A stretch of DNA of 64,000 nt, taken from contig NZ_CP046457.1 in the NCBI RefSeq assembly GCF_009734445.1, positions 248,001 to 312,000 on the forward strand, written 5' to 3'. The notes below the pieces were generated by a model. That model saw nothing but the letters and a program-made list of their open reading frames with translations. It had not been told where the DNA came from and made no database searches. Shown here in pieces: positions 53,070 through 61,418 of the stretch. The DNA comes from Candidatus Syntrophocurvum alkaliphilum (GTDB lineage: Bacteria > Bacillota > Syntrophomonadia > Syntrophomonadales > Syntrophomonadaceae). The position numbers and the translations under genes were made by a program. Position 1 is the first letter of the stretch. Each line of letters starts with the position of its first letter.

Positions 53070-53399
53070 TTGGCTGAGGTACTTACTTTAGAAAACAATA
53101 ATTTTGAAGATCAAGTAATTAATTCCGAACTCCCAGTCTTAGTTGACTTTTGGGCACCTTGGTGTGGGCCATGTAAAATGATAGGACCTATAATTGATAA
53201 TCTAGCAGTCGAATATTCAGGCAAAATAAAAGTAGGAAAATTAAATGTAGATGAGAATAAAGAGATTGCTGTACAATTTGGAATTAGAGGAATTCCCACT
53301 ATACTTTTCTTTAAAGATGGAACTGAAGTGCAAAGAGTGGTAGGAGCGAAAAATAAGGAACAGCTTAATAAACTAATTACTGAAGTAATAGGACAATAA
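53070..53399 (+). CDS. trxA: Thioredoxin
   Basis: A 109-residue thioredoxin with active site 'WAPWCGPCKM' and the cis-proline loop 'IRGIPTILFFKDG'. It reduces protein disulfides in the cytoplasm. TTG start with AAGGAGGGG upstream. It ends in front of a hairpin repeat whose T-run probably terminates it. Confidence 0.95.
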   Translation: MAEVLTLENNNFEDQVINSELPVLVDFWAPWCGPCKMIGPIIDNLAVEYSGKIKVGKLNVDENKEIAVQFGIRGIPTILFFKDGTEVQRVVGAKNKEQLNKLITEVIGQ

Positions 53400-53409
53400 A
53401 AGCAATAAA

Positions 53410-53478
53410 GCGAGTCAAAGGGGGCGGTTCTTTTTGACTCGCTTTTTTTGAGTCAAAAAGAACCGTCCCCTTTGACTC
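53410..53478. terminator. Double GTCAAAGGGGACGG-type repeat acting as terminator
   Basis: GCGAGTCAAA (53410-53419) pairs with TTTGACTCGC (53433-53442), followed by seven T. An inverse copy of the unit follows at 53450-53478, so the block can end trxA on one strand and rarA on the other. The inverse copy supplies the last codons and stop of rarA. Confidence 0.75.
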
Positions 53479-54775
53479 TTTCTTCAAGAAATTTCTTAAT
53501 TATCTCCTCATAACCATTTGAAGTTGGATTATAAAATTTATAGTCTTTAAGTTCTTCTGGTAAATAGCTTTGCTTGACATAGCCTTCGAAATCGTGTGGG
53601 TATTTGTAGCCTATTCCTTTATTAAGCAAATGGGACTTTGAGTGTGAATTATCTGCTATGTGTTTTGGCACATTTATATTACTTATGTTTTTTACAGTTG
53701 TTAAAGCATTATCAATTCCAGTTTTACTAGTATTACTTTTAGGCGCAGTAGCTAAATAAATTGTAGCTTGAGCTAATGGAATTCTTGCTTCTGGTAGCCC
53801 CACTACCTGAAGTGCATGAAAAGCTGAAGTTGCTACAACTAAAGCATTAGGGTCAGCTAACCCAATGTCTTCTGCAGCATGAACAATTATTCTACGAGCG
53901 ATAAATTCTGGATCTTCTCCACCCTGAAGCATTACTGCTAACCAATAAAGAGCAGCATCTGGGTCAGAACCTCGTATACTTTTTATAAAAGCTGAAATTG
54001 AATCATAATGATAATCACCTTTTTTATCATATTTAATTAAAGGTTGTCCTACAATCTTCTCTACTAATTCCTTATTAATGAATAAAGTGTTGTCATTTGT
54101 ATAAGAATTTGATATTGTGTCCAAAATGTTTAGAGCTGTCCGTGCATCACCTTTAGAAACTTTGCTAATTAAATCAAGACTGTTATCTTCAATAGTTATA
54201 TCTAATTTACCTAGTCCCCTAGACTCATCATTTATAGCGTTTGTTAAAACCTTACTTATATCTTCTGCCTTTAAAGCTTCGGTTATATATATTTTCATTC
54301 TAGATAATAATGCATTATTAAGTTCATACAAAGGGTTTTCAGTAGTAGCACCAATTAATATAAGAGTGCCATCTTCAACAAAGGGTAAAAGAACATCCTG
54401 CTGAGATTTATTAAATCTATGGATTTCATCTAGGAATAAAACTGTTTTTTGATTGTGGTATTTCAGTCTATCTAGTGCATCTTTAGAAATGGTTCTAATT
54501 TCTGAAACCCCACTAGTAACAGCCTTAATATAATCAAAATGTGATTTGGTTACCTGGGATATTATTTGGGCTATAGTTGTTTTTCCTGAACCAGGAGGGC
54601 CATATAAAATAAATGAATGTAATTGATCCTTTTCTATTGCTTGTCTAAGAGGGGAACCTTTGCCAACTATGTGTTGTTGTCCAACTACTTCATCTAAGTT
54701 TTTAGGACGCATTCTAAAGGCGAGGGGTGCATTTTCGTTCGTTTTGTTTTTTATATTTATATCAAATAAATCCAT
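53453..54775 (-). CDS. rarA: Replication-associated recombination ATPase RarA/MgsA
   Basis: A 440-residue AAA+ clamp-loader-like protein acting at stalled forks. Start at ATG 54775 ('MDLFDINIKNK') with AAAGGAGAA upstream. Walker A 'GPPGSGKTT', Walker B 'LFLDEIHRF', sensor 'LIGATTENPLYELN', then the RarA C-terminal domain ('GSDPDAALYWLAVMLQGG', 'AEDIGLADP', 'HFEGYVKQ'-like end). The last nine residues, 'RVKGDGSF' and its neighbour, and the stop codon are translated from a GTCAAAGGGGACGG-type repeat. Confidence 0.93.
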   Translation of the reverse strand: MDLFDINIKNKTNENAPLAFRMRPKNLDEVVGQQHIVGKGSPLRQAIEKDQLHSFILYGPPGSGKTTIAQIISQVTKSHFDYIKAVTSGVSEIRTISKDALDRLKYHNQKTVLFLDEIHRFNKSQQDVLLPFVEDGTLILIGATTENPLYELNNALLSRMKIYITEALKAEDISKVLTNAINDESRGLGKLDITIEDNSLDLISKVSKGDARTALNILDTISNSYTNDNTLFINKELVEKIVGQPLIKYDKKGDYHYDSISAFIKSIRGSDPDAALYWLAVMLQGGEDPEFIARRIIVHAAEDIGLADPNALVVATSAFHALQVVGLPEARIPLAQATIYLATAPKSNTSKTGIDNALTTVKNISNINVPKHIADNSHSKSHLLNKGIGYKYPHDFEGYVKQSYLPEELKDYKFYNPTSNGYEEIIKKFLEERVKGDGSF

Positions 54776-54876
54776 TATATTTCTCCTTTGTCTATTTATG
54801 CTCAAATTATAAAGCAGTTAATAAACTGTAACAAGCTTGATTACTATTAAAATAGATGTTATAAAAATATAATATT

Positions 54877-54951
54877 GATTCCACTGCGGAAAGTAATATT
54901 TAGGCAAAAGCATTTTCGTTTTCTTTGCAAATATGTTTTGGTAGTGGAATC
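54877..54951 (+). repeat. Short inverted-repeat element B, copy 2
   Basis: About 75 bp with ends GATTCCACTGCGGAAAG and GGTAGTGGAATC. It forms one long imperfect hairpin. It is joined on its right to repeat C. Confidence 0.65.
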
Positions 54952-55088
54952 AATTCTTAATTCTCAATTCTTAATTTTTAATTGAAGTTAGGAAACAAAG
55001 TTTCCCTTTATTATTGATATTATATAATATATAGAAAAGCTTTGCTTTTCATCGTTAATTAAGAATTAAAAATTTAAAATTCAAAATT
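54952..55088 (-). repeat. AT-rich repeat C, copy 2 (inverse)
   Basis: Inverse of the copy at 35456. It holds GGAAACAAAGTTTCCC and GAAAAGCTTTGCTTTTC between AATTCTTAATT and AATTAAGAATT tracts. Confidence 0.7.
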
Positions 55089-55176
55089 GATTTTGCTGTG
55101 GAAAATAATATTCATACAAGAACATTTAATAATTATTCATTGTTTGCTTCAATAGTAGGGTTTTTGCAGTAAAATC
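55089..55176 (+). repeat. Short inverted-repeat element B, copy 3
   Basis: About 88 bp with ends GATTTTGCTGTGGAAAA and TTTTTGCAGTAAAATC. The interior shares ATTTAATAATTATTCATTG with copy 1 in inverse orientation. It ends 25 bases before mnmA. Confidence 0.65.
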
Positions 55177-55201
55177 AATATTGTAAATAAAGGAGATAAT
55201 T

Positions 55202-56230
55202 ATGAAGGTAGCAGTATTAATGAGTGGTGGTGTTGATAGTACTATAGTTGCCTTGCTTTTAAAAGAACAAGGCTATAATATAATGGGTTTAACCATGATT
55301 AATTGGGATAAAGAGGTTGGTTATAAGGCGCAAAAGGTAGCTGCTAAGCTGGGTATAGAACATCAAATAGTTGATCTTAGCAGGCAGTTTTCTGATAATG
55401 TAGTTGACTATTTTTGTAAAAAATATAAAGAAGGTCATACTCCTAATCCATGTGTTGAATGTAACCGTAATATAAAATTTGGGGAACTGCTCAATATAGC
55501 TAAAAATTATGGTTGTGACAAAGTGGCTACTGGTCATTATGCACAAATTGAATATGATGAAAAGAAAAAAAGATATTTATTAAAAAAAGGTGTTGATACT
55601 AAAAAAGATCAAAGCTATTTTCTATATGCATTAAAACAAAACCAATTATCAAATATTATGTTTCCCCTAGGCGACTTAACTAAAGAACAAGTTAAACAAT
55701 TAGCAATAGATTATAATTTTAGTGAAGTGGCAAATTCTGCTGAAAGCCAAGAGGTATGCTTTATTACAGGGGATTATAGAGATTTTTTAAGCACAAGAAT
55801 AAATCAAAAAAGCGGAAAGATTATTGATACAGCTGGGAAATTGCTAGGAAACCATAAAGGTCTAGGTTATTATACTATTGGTCAAAGAAAAGGGCTAGGT
55901 ATAAGTGCAGGTAGGCCATTATACGTAATTGATTTAGATATAGAGCGTAATCAATTAATAGTAGGAGATGAGCACGAATTATATAAAAACAAATTAACAT
56001 CGACTAACAATAATTTTATTGCTATGAATGAATTAAACGATGAGTTGAGAGTTAAAGCTAAGGTTAGATACCGCGCTAAAGAATCTGAAGCAAATATAAT
56101 ACCGAAGCCTGATAAAACTATAGAAGTACAATTTGTAAAGCCTCAAAGAGCTATTACACCTGGACAAGCAGTTGTATTTTATGATGGAGATTATGTTGTA
56201 GGTGGAGGGGAGATAGCTAGGGAGCTCTAA
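55202..56230 (+). CDS. mnmA: tRNA-specific 2-thiouridylase MnmA
   Basis: A 342-residue enzyme that thiolates U34 of tRNA-Lys, -Glu and -Gln. ATP-binding PP-loop 'MSGGVDSTIVA' at 7-17, catalytic Cys in 'NPCVECN' and 'EVCFITGDY', the tRNA-binding 'KKDQSYFLYAL', and the C-terminal barrel ('VRYRAKE', 'AITPGQAVVFYDGD'). AAAGGAG lies eight bases before the ATG. It probably starts a new transcript after the B/C repeats. Confidence 0.95.
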   Translation: MKVAVLMSGGVDSTIVALLLKEQGYNIMGLTMINWDKEVGYKAQKVAAKLGIEHQIVDLSRQFSDNVVDYFCKKYKEGHTPNPCVECNRNIKFGELLNIAKNYGCDKVATGHYAQIEYDEKKKRYLLKKGVDTKKDQSYFLYALKQNQLSNIMFPLGDLTKEQVKQLAIDYNFSEVANSAESQEVCFITGDYRDFLSTRINQKSGKIIDTAGKLLGNHKGLGYYTIGQRKGLGISAGRPLYVIDLDIERNQLIVGDEHELYKNKLTSTNNNFIAMNELNDELRVKAKVRYRAKESEANIIPKPDKTIEVQFVKPQRAITPGQAVVFYDGDYVVGGGEIAREL

Positions 56231-56247
56231 TATGTAAATTGGTAATT

Positions 56248-56323
56248 GGTTTCACTGCTAAAAGCTAAATTTAGACTATAGAATCAGCTGAGCAAACATG
56301 CTTATCACGTCACTCCTCGGTCT
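56248..56323 (-). repeat. MITE-like element A, one-ended fragment (copy 9)
   Basis: Only the part from GGTTTCACTGCTAAAAG through the arm GAGCAAACATGCTTATCACG and on to CGGTCTTTTT remains. The other end is missing and no duplication is seen. Confidence 0.65.
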
Positions 56324-56362
56324 TTTTAAGTAGTGATTATTACAAGATAATTTAACTATAAC

Positions 56363-56393
56363 AAAAAGTGCACTTTTTAAGTGCATTTTTTTT
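56363..56393 (+). terminator. Rho-independent terminator after mnmA
   Basis: AAAAGTGCACT pairs with AGTGCATTTTT (one G-U pair) around TTTTTA and runs into a T-tract. Confidence 0.75.
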
Positions 56394-56448
56394 GTTATTT
56401 AAGGCAAAAATAGTAAATAAGATTATTCATCTACAGGGAGGTTTGCAT

Positions 56449-56925
56449 TTGAAGTTGCGCAATTTAAAAAACTTACCTGTTTTCTATAGGGATACAGCTC
56501 AGGTAATTGGAAGAGTAGAAAGAGCTATAATTGGTGATTCGTTTGAAATAGCTTATTTAATAATAAACTCAGATGATAGAACCCAAAAAATGATAAAAAA
56601 AAGTGATTTTCACATTGGGCATAATTCCATTGTAATTAATGATTTAGATTGTATTAAATCATATGCTCATGGGGAAGAATTAACAATATATGAACAAAAA
56701 ATTGGAGATACTTTATTTGATAAAGAAGGCAAAGAATTAGGTGTATTGAGTGATTTTGTAGTAGTAAAAGACCAAAAGCAAATTAGTGGTGTAGAAGTTT
56801 CTTCGGGAATAATACAAGATTTGCTTGAAGGAAGACAAGAACTCCCTTTAGATCAAATTCATTGGGCTAGTGCTAAAAGCGGTGTGATTAATGAAGAAGG
56901 AGGTGAGGAGACTGGATGGTCTTAA
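56449..56925 (+). CDS. PRC-barrel protein
   Basis: A 158-residue protein, start at TTG 56449 with GGGAGG seven bases upstream. Two PRC-barrel-like halves: 1-75 ('NLPVFYRDTAQVIGRVERAII') and 80-145 ('KIGDTLFDKEGKELGVLSDFVV'). It heads a run of short genes (zinc-ribbon protein, YtxH-like protein, permease) before alaS. Its stop overlaps the next start by ten bases. Role unknown; similar to part of the protein at 50943. Confidence 0.78.
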   Translation: MKLRNLKNLPVFYRDTAQVIGRVERAIIGDSFEIAYLIINSDDRTQKMIKKSDFHIGHNSIVINDLDCIKSYAHGEELTIYEQKIGDTLFDKEGKELGVLSDFVVVKDQKQISGVEVSSGIIQDLLEGRQELPLDQIHWASAKSGVINEEGGEETGWS

Positions 56926-57092
56926 AATGTCCAGTTTGTAGAGGTTTGCAGGTAGGTAAAGTAGGCAGTGATCAGTTTTACTGTTGGGCTTGTTTTTTAG
57001 AATTTAATTATGATAAAGGAAAAACCAATATATATGAGGTAGCTGAAGACGGTACATTATTAGCTTGGGAAAAACCATCGCAATTGTTATAA
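56916..57092 (+). CDS. 58-residue zinc-ribbon protein
   Basis: ATG 56916 to TAA 57090-57092, overlapping the PRC-barrel gene by ten bases, with AGGAGGTGAGG upstream. Two cysteine pairs, 'KCPVCRG' (Cys5, Cys8) and 'YCWACF' (Cys23, Cys26), form a likely zinc ribbon; the rest is a short beta/helix tail. Unrecognised family, probably a small adaptor or RNA/protein-binding protein. Confidence 0.68.
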   Translation: MVLKCPVCRGLQVGKVGSDQFYCWACFLEFNYDKGKTNIYEVAEDGTLLAWEKPSQLL

Positions 57093-57113
57093 CAATAAAT
57101 GGAGGTGACATTA

Positions 57114-57299
57114 GTGAAAGATTATTGGAGTGGTTTTGTATTTGGTGCAGTAATTGGAGCAGCAGCAACCATACTATATTTTAATGAAGAAAAGGATGTC
57201 AAAGCTGTAGCAAGGCAGGTAAAAGCAAAAAGTGGTCGGGCACAAAACTTTGTTAGTGAAATGGGTAATGAATTAGGTGATAGGATGAACAAAATGTAG
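57114..57299 (+). CDS. YtxH-like small membrane protein
   Basis: A 61-residue protein from GTG 57114 (GGAGGTG six bases upstream). One glycine/alanine-rich membrane helix ('FVFGAVIGAAATILYF') is followed by a charged helix ('VKAVARQVKAKSGRAQ'), the YtxH general-stress layout. It lies 21 bases after the zinc-ribbon gene and 10 before the permease. Confidence 0.65.
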   Translation: MKDYWSGFVFGAVIGAAATILYFNEEKDVKAVARQVKAKSGRAQNFVSEMGNELGDRMNKM

Positions 57300-57309
57300 G
57301 AGAATTTAA

Positions 57310-58326
57310 ATGCTCAAAAGCAAAGTTTTTCGCTATATATTTTTTGCGGTGGTGGTTACGGCCACCATTTATTTTTTATATTTGTTAAAAGAAATTGTTT
57401 TTACATTTTTTATAGCAGGTATTTTAGCATATTTAATATTTAGACCAGTAATGTATTTTGAAAAAAAGGGAATAAAAAGAGTTTGGTCTATTTTAATTGT
57501 TTATTTTATTGTTATAGGTTTTATTTTAATAAGTGTTTGGTTTGCAGCACCTAGAATAATGGATGAATTAACTGAGGTAGCTTCTATGTTGCCGAGATAT
57601 GCTGATCAGGCAGAACATATGGTTGATGAAGTGGAAAAAATGCCACTTCCACATAAGCTTGATAAGATAGTTGATGACAATATAGCTCAGATAGAAAACT
57701 ATATTTATAATGGTATAAATAATTTATTAGGGGGTGTTTATGACTTTCTAACTAGAGTAATAGCCTTAATTTTTTCACCTATTTTAGCTTTTTATATATT
57801 AAAGGATTGGGAATATATTAGAGATTCATTTCTAGAGTTTCTACCTCCAGGTGCTAAGAAAGATACAATTGTAATAGCTGACGAAATTGATAGTGTTTTA
57901 GTAGAATTTCTCAAAGGACATCTATTAGTAGCAGGAATAGTTGGCTTATTAGTGGGATTAGCAGCTGTTATAATAGGTGTAAAATATCCGGTAATTATTG
58001 GGGTTATTGCTGGAGTAAGTAATCTTGTTCCTTATTTTGGACCTATACTAGGCGGGATACCAGCCATAGGCATTGCACTTTCAGAATCCTTAGCTTTAGC
58101 TATATATATGTTTATTGCACTTGTATTGGTCCAACAAGTAGAAGCTAATGTAATAACTCCTAGAATAATTGGAGATAAATTAGGTATAAATCCATTAACT
58201 ATTGTATTCGCTCTTCTCGCTGGTGGCAAATTATTTGGTTTAATTGGATTGCTTTTAGCTGTACCAGTTATGGCATCTCTAAAAGTAATAGTGAAATTTG
58301 CATATTTAAAAATAGTTGAACAATAA
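57310..58326 (+). CDS. AI-2E/PerM-family permease
   Basis: A 338-residue membrane protein with about seven or eight helices and the family features: a soluble loop after the third helix (about 85-135), 'FSPILAFYILKDWEYIRDSFLEFLPP' and the C-terminal block 'SNLVPYFGPILGGIPA...VEANVITPRIIGDKLGINPL'. The family includes AI-2 exporters and Na+/H+ antiporters, so the substrate is open. TAGGAGA precedes the ATG. Same strand as alaS. Confidence 0.88.
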   Translation: MLKSKVFRYIFFAVVVTATIYFLYLLKEIVFTFFIAGILAYLIFRPVMYFEKKGIKRVWSILIVYFIVIGFILISVWFAAPRIMDELTEVASMLPRYADQAEHMVDEVEKMPLPHKLDKIVDDNIAQIENYIYNGINNLLGGVYDFLTRVIALIFSPILAFYILKDWEYIRDSFLEFLPPGAKKDTIVIADEIDSVLVEFLKGHLLVAGIVGLLVGLAAVIIGVKYPVIIGVIAGVSNLVPYFGPILGGIPAIGIALSESLALAIYMFIALVLVQQVEANVITPRIIGDKLGINPLTIVFALLAGGKLFGLIGLLLAVPVMASLKVIVKFAYLKIVEQ

Positions 58327-58402
58327 ACCGTCATTTATTGACAATCGGTGCCTAATAAAAGAAAATAGTATTCAAAGCGAGAGGGAAAGAGGAGGTAATG
58401 AT

Positions 58403-61039
58403 GTGTGGACTAGTAATGAAGTAAGAAAACTTTTTTTGGATTATTTTGAAGAAAGGCAACATGCGGTGGTGGAAAGTTCATCCTTGGTACCAGCAGATGA
58501 TCCAACACTGCTATTTACTAATGCTGGCATGAATCAATTTAAAGATGTTTTTTTAGGGATAGATAAACGCAATTATGATAAAGCAGCTACATCGCAAAAA
58601 TGTGTCCGTGCTGGTGGTAAACACAATGATCTTGATACAGTTGGAAGAACACCTAGGCACCATACATTTTTTGAAATGCTAGGCAATTTTTCGTTTGGTG
58701 ATTATTTCAAAGAAGATGCAATTATATATGCTTGGGACTTTTTAACTAATGTTGTTAATCTTCCCAAAGAAAACCTATGGGTAACAATCTTTCATGAAGA
58801 TGATGAAGCCAAGGACATCTGGCTAAAGGTTACTGATGTAAAAGCAGAAAGAATACTTAGACTTGGAGAAGAAGAAAACTTTTGGAGTATGGGTGATACA
58901 GGTCCATGTGGCCCTTGTAGCGAAATCATGTATGATAGAGGTGAAAAGTATTCTTGTGGACATGAAAATTGTTTAATTGGTGTGTGTGATTGTGATAGAT
59001 GGTTGGAAATATGGAATTTAGTTTTTATGCAGTTTAATCGCGAACCAGATGGAGAACTAAAGCCTTTGCCTAATCCAAGTATTGATACAGGTATGGGTCT
59101 TGAAAGGATTTGTTCGATTCTTCAACAAAAAGAAAGTAATTTTGAAACTGATTTGTTTATACCAATTATTAAAAAAATAGAAGATTTAACTGGCAAGAAA
59201 TATAAAGCAGATGAAGAAGGTTTTCCTTTTAGGGTAATAGCTGATCATAGTCGAGCCTGCACATTTTTAATAGCGGATGGAGTATTGCCTAGTAATGATG
59301 GAAGAGGATATGTTTTAAGAAGGATTTTACGTAGAGCAGTTAGATTTGGTAGGCATTTAGGGATAAAAGAACCATTCTTATATCAGAATGTTGATGTTGT
59401 TACAAGTATTATGGAAACACCTTATCCAGAACTAAATGAAAAGAAAGATTTTGTTAAAGAAGTTATTAAGATGGAAGAAGAAAGGTTTTTTGTAACATTA
59501 AATGAAGGTATTAAAAAGGTCGAAGAAATGATTTCAACTGCTAAAAGTGATAATCGTTCAACAATAACAGGTCAAGAAGCATTCATGCTGTACGATACGT
59601 ATGGATTTCCATTAGATTTAACTGAGGATATGGCAGAAGAAAATGGTTTTGAGGTTGATACTCAAGGGTTTAATCTAATGATGGAAGAACAACGTGAACG
59701 AGCAAGAAAAGCTAACAAAAGTGATGGGGCATTTGTTGAAGAACAAGTAATAAATGAAATACTTGAAAAAATACCAGCAAGTAATTTTAATGGATACAAT
59801 AACCTTGAAGAAAAGAGTACTGTGCTAGCTTTGATTAAAGATGGAGAGGCTATTTCTAATGCTAAAGATATTGAAGTAAGCATAGTTACTGAAGCAACTC
59901 CTTTTTATGCTGAAAGTGGTGGACAAGTAGCTGATAAAGGTAATATAAAAAATGCAAAATGTGATTTTGCTGTAGAAAATGTACAAAAAGTGGCAAGCTG
60001 GATTTTACATCATGGTAAAGTTTCTGGAGAAATAACTGTTGGAGATACAGTTGAATTATTAGTAGATCAAAACCATAGATTAAATACAGCTCGAAACCAT
60101 ACTGCAACTCATTTATTACATAAGTCTCTAAGGAAAGTTGTAGGAGAGCATGCTCAGCAAAAAGGGTCATTAGTTGAACCAGAAAGACTTCGCTTTGATT
60201 TTTCACACTTACATGCATTAACTGAAGAAGAATTATTAGAAATAGAAAATAAAGTAAATGAATATATATGGAGTATGAGTAATGTTGAAGCAACCAATAC
60301 AGATATTAATTCAGCAAAAGAAATGGGAGCAATAGCTTTATTTGGAGAAAAATATACTGAAGAGGTAAGGGTTGTTTCAGTTGCAGATAGCATTGAGCTT
60401 TGTGGAGGCACACATGTAAGTAATACCGGGCAAATAGGTTTGTTTAAAATACAGAGTGAGGGTAGTATCGGTTCTGGTTTAAGAAGAATAGAAGCTGTTA
60501 CTGGAAAAAATGCATTTGAATATCTGAATCAAGCTGAAGCTAAATTACAAGAAATTTCAGCTTATTTAAGAACTACTCCTCAAGAAACCTTATATAAAAT
60601 TGATGCATTAAACAAAACAATAAAAGAAAGAGAAAAAGAACTAGAATTACTAAAATCTAAACTAACTAAAGAATCTAGTGAAAGTTTACTAGACAAAGCA
60701 GTTGAAATTAATGGTATAAAGGCGTTAATTGCTCAAGTAGATGTAGAAGATGCAAATATACTTAGACAAAATGCTGAAATGCTTAAGGATAAGCTAGGTA
60801 AAGCAGTTGTAGTTTTAGGTGCTGTTACTGGTGATAAAGTAGGCTTGGTATGTTTTGCAAGTAAAGAAGCAGTTAACCAGGGTGTTAACGCTGGAAATAT
60901 TATTGGCGCAGCTGCTAAAGTGGCTTCTGGTGGCGGTGGTGGTCGTTCTGACATGGCTCAAGCAGGAGGTAAGGATGTTACAAAACTACCAGATGCGTTA
61001 TCTACTGCAAGAGAATTGGTAGAAAAAACCCTTTCTTAA
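58403..61039 (+). CDS. alaS: Alanyl-tRNA synthetase
   Basis: An 878-residue synthetase. GTG 58403 with GAGGAGG upstream gives the usual beginning 'MWTSNEVRKLFLDYF'; the longer frame runs into the preceding permease. Seen: class II aminoacylation core ('FTNAGMNQFKDVFLG', 'RTPRHHTFFEMLGNFSFGDYF'), editing domain with 'HTATHLLHKSLR' and 'CGGTHVSNTGQIG', coiled coil about 720-755 and the Gly-rich C-Ala domain ('GGGGGRSDMAQAGG'). No T-box leader is seen. Followed by ireB. Confidence 0.96.
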   Translation: MWTSNEVRKLFLDYFEERQHAVVESSSLVPADDPTLLFTNAGMNQFKDVFLGIDKRNYDKAATSQKCVRAGGKHNDLDTVGRTPRHHTFFEMLGNFSFGDYFKEDAIIYAWDFLTNVVNLPKENLWVTIFHEDDEAKDIWLKVTDVKAERILRLGEEENFWSMGDTGPCGPCSEIMYDRGEKYSCGHENCLIGVCDCDRWLEIWNLVFMQFNREPDGELKPLPNPSIDTGMGLERICSILQQKESNFETDLFIPIIKKIEDLTGKKYKADEEGFPFRVIADHSRACTFLIADGVLPSNDGRGYVLRRILRRAVRFGRHLGIKEPFLYQNVDVVTSIMETPYPELNEKKDFVKEVIKMEEERFFVTLNEGIKKVEEMISTAKSDNRSTITGQEAFMLYDTYGFPLDLTEDMAEENGFEVDTQGFNLMMEEQRERARKANKSDGAFVEEQVINEILEKIPASNFNGYNNLEEKSTVLALIKDGEAISNAKDIEVSIVTEATPFYAESGGQVADKGNIKNAKCDFAVENVQKVASWILHHGKVSGEITVGDTVELLVDQNHRLNTARNHTATHLLHKSLRKVVGEHAQQKGSLVEPERLRFDFSHLHALTEEELLEIENKVNEYIWSMSNVEATNTDINSAKEMGAIALFGEKYTEEVRVVSVADSIELCGGTHVSNTGQIGLFKIQSEGSIGSGLRRIEAVTGKNAFEYLNQAEAKLQEISAYLRTTPQETLYKIDALNKTIKEREKELELLKSKLTKESSESLLDKAVEINGIKALIAQVDVEDANILRQNAEMLKDKLGKAVVVLGAVTGDKVGLVCFASKEAVNQGVNAGNIIGAAAKVASGGGGGRSDMAQAGGKDVTKLPDALSTARELVEKTLS

Positions 61040-61095
61040 TTGAAGGAATCTAAAGTTTGTATGTAGAATGTCTTGGGTATAGAGGGGGTGTTGGT

Positions 61096-61347
61096 ATGCC
61101 TCAAGTACCGAGAGAAACTGTAAGCTTTAAACTTGACAAAGAAGGAGAAGAAAAAGTATATCAATTAATAAAGACAGTATATGAGGCGTTGGAGGAAAAA
61201 GGTTATAATCCCATTAACCAATTAGTAGGATATATGATATCGGGAGATCCTGCTTATATTACTAGTCACAACCAAGCTAGAAACTTGATTCGCAAGGTAG
61301 AACGAGATGAAATTTTAGAAATACTTATAAAAAACTACTTAAAATAA
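61096..61347 (+). CDS. ireB: IreB family regulatory phosphoprotein
   Basis: An 83-residue UPF0297/IreB protein ('[19 protein letters not shown]', '[20 protein letters not shown]'). In enterococci it is a substrate of the Ser/Thr kinase IreK. ATG 61096 follows GAGGGGG. The alaS-ireB-ruvX-DUF1292 order is standard in Firmicutes. A hairpin follows at 61360. Confidence 0.95.
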   Translation: MPQVPRETVSFKLDKEGEEKVYQLIKTVYEALEEKGYNPINQLVGYMISGDPAYITSHNQARNLIRKVERDEILEILIKNYLK

Positions 61348-61359
61348 GTTTACATTCTT

Positions 61360-61387
61360 AAAACCCATGCTTCTAGCATGGGTTTTA
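61360..61387 (+). terminator. Rho-independent terminator after ireB
   Basis: AAAACCCATGC pairs with GCATGGGTTTT around TTCTA, followed by ATT. Confidence 0.8.
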
Positions 61388-61418
61388 TTCTGTTAGTTTT
61401 AATTTTGAGGTGAATATA

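Noticed and set aside
58327-58402. T-box leader before alaS
   Set aside because: Only 76 bases separate the permease stop from the alaS start and no T-box sequence is present.
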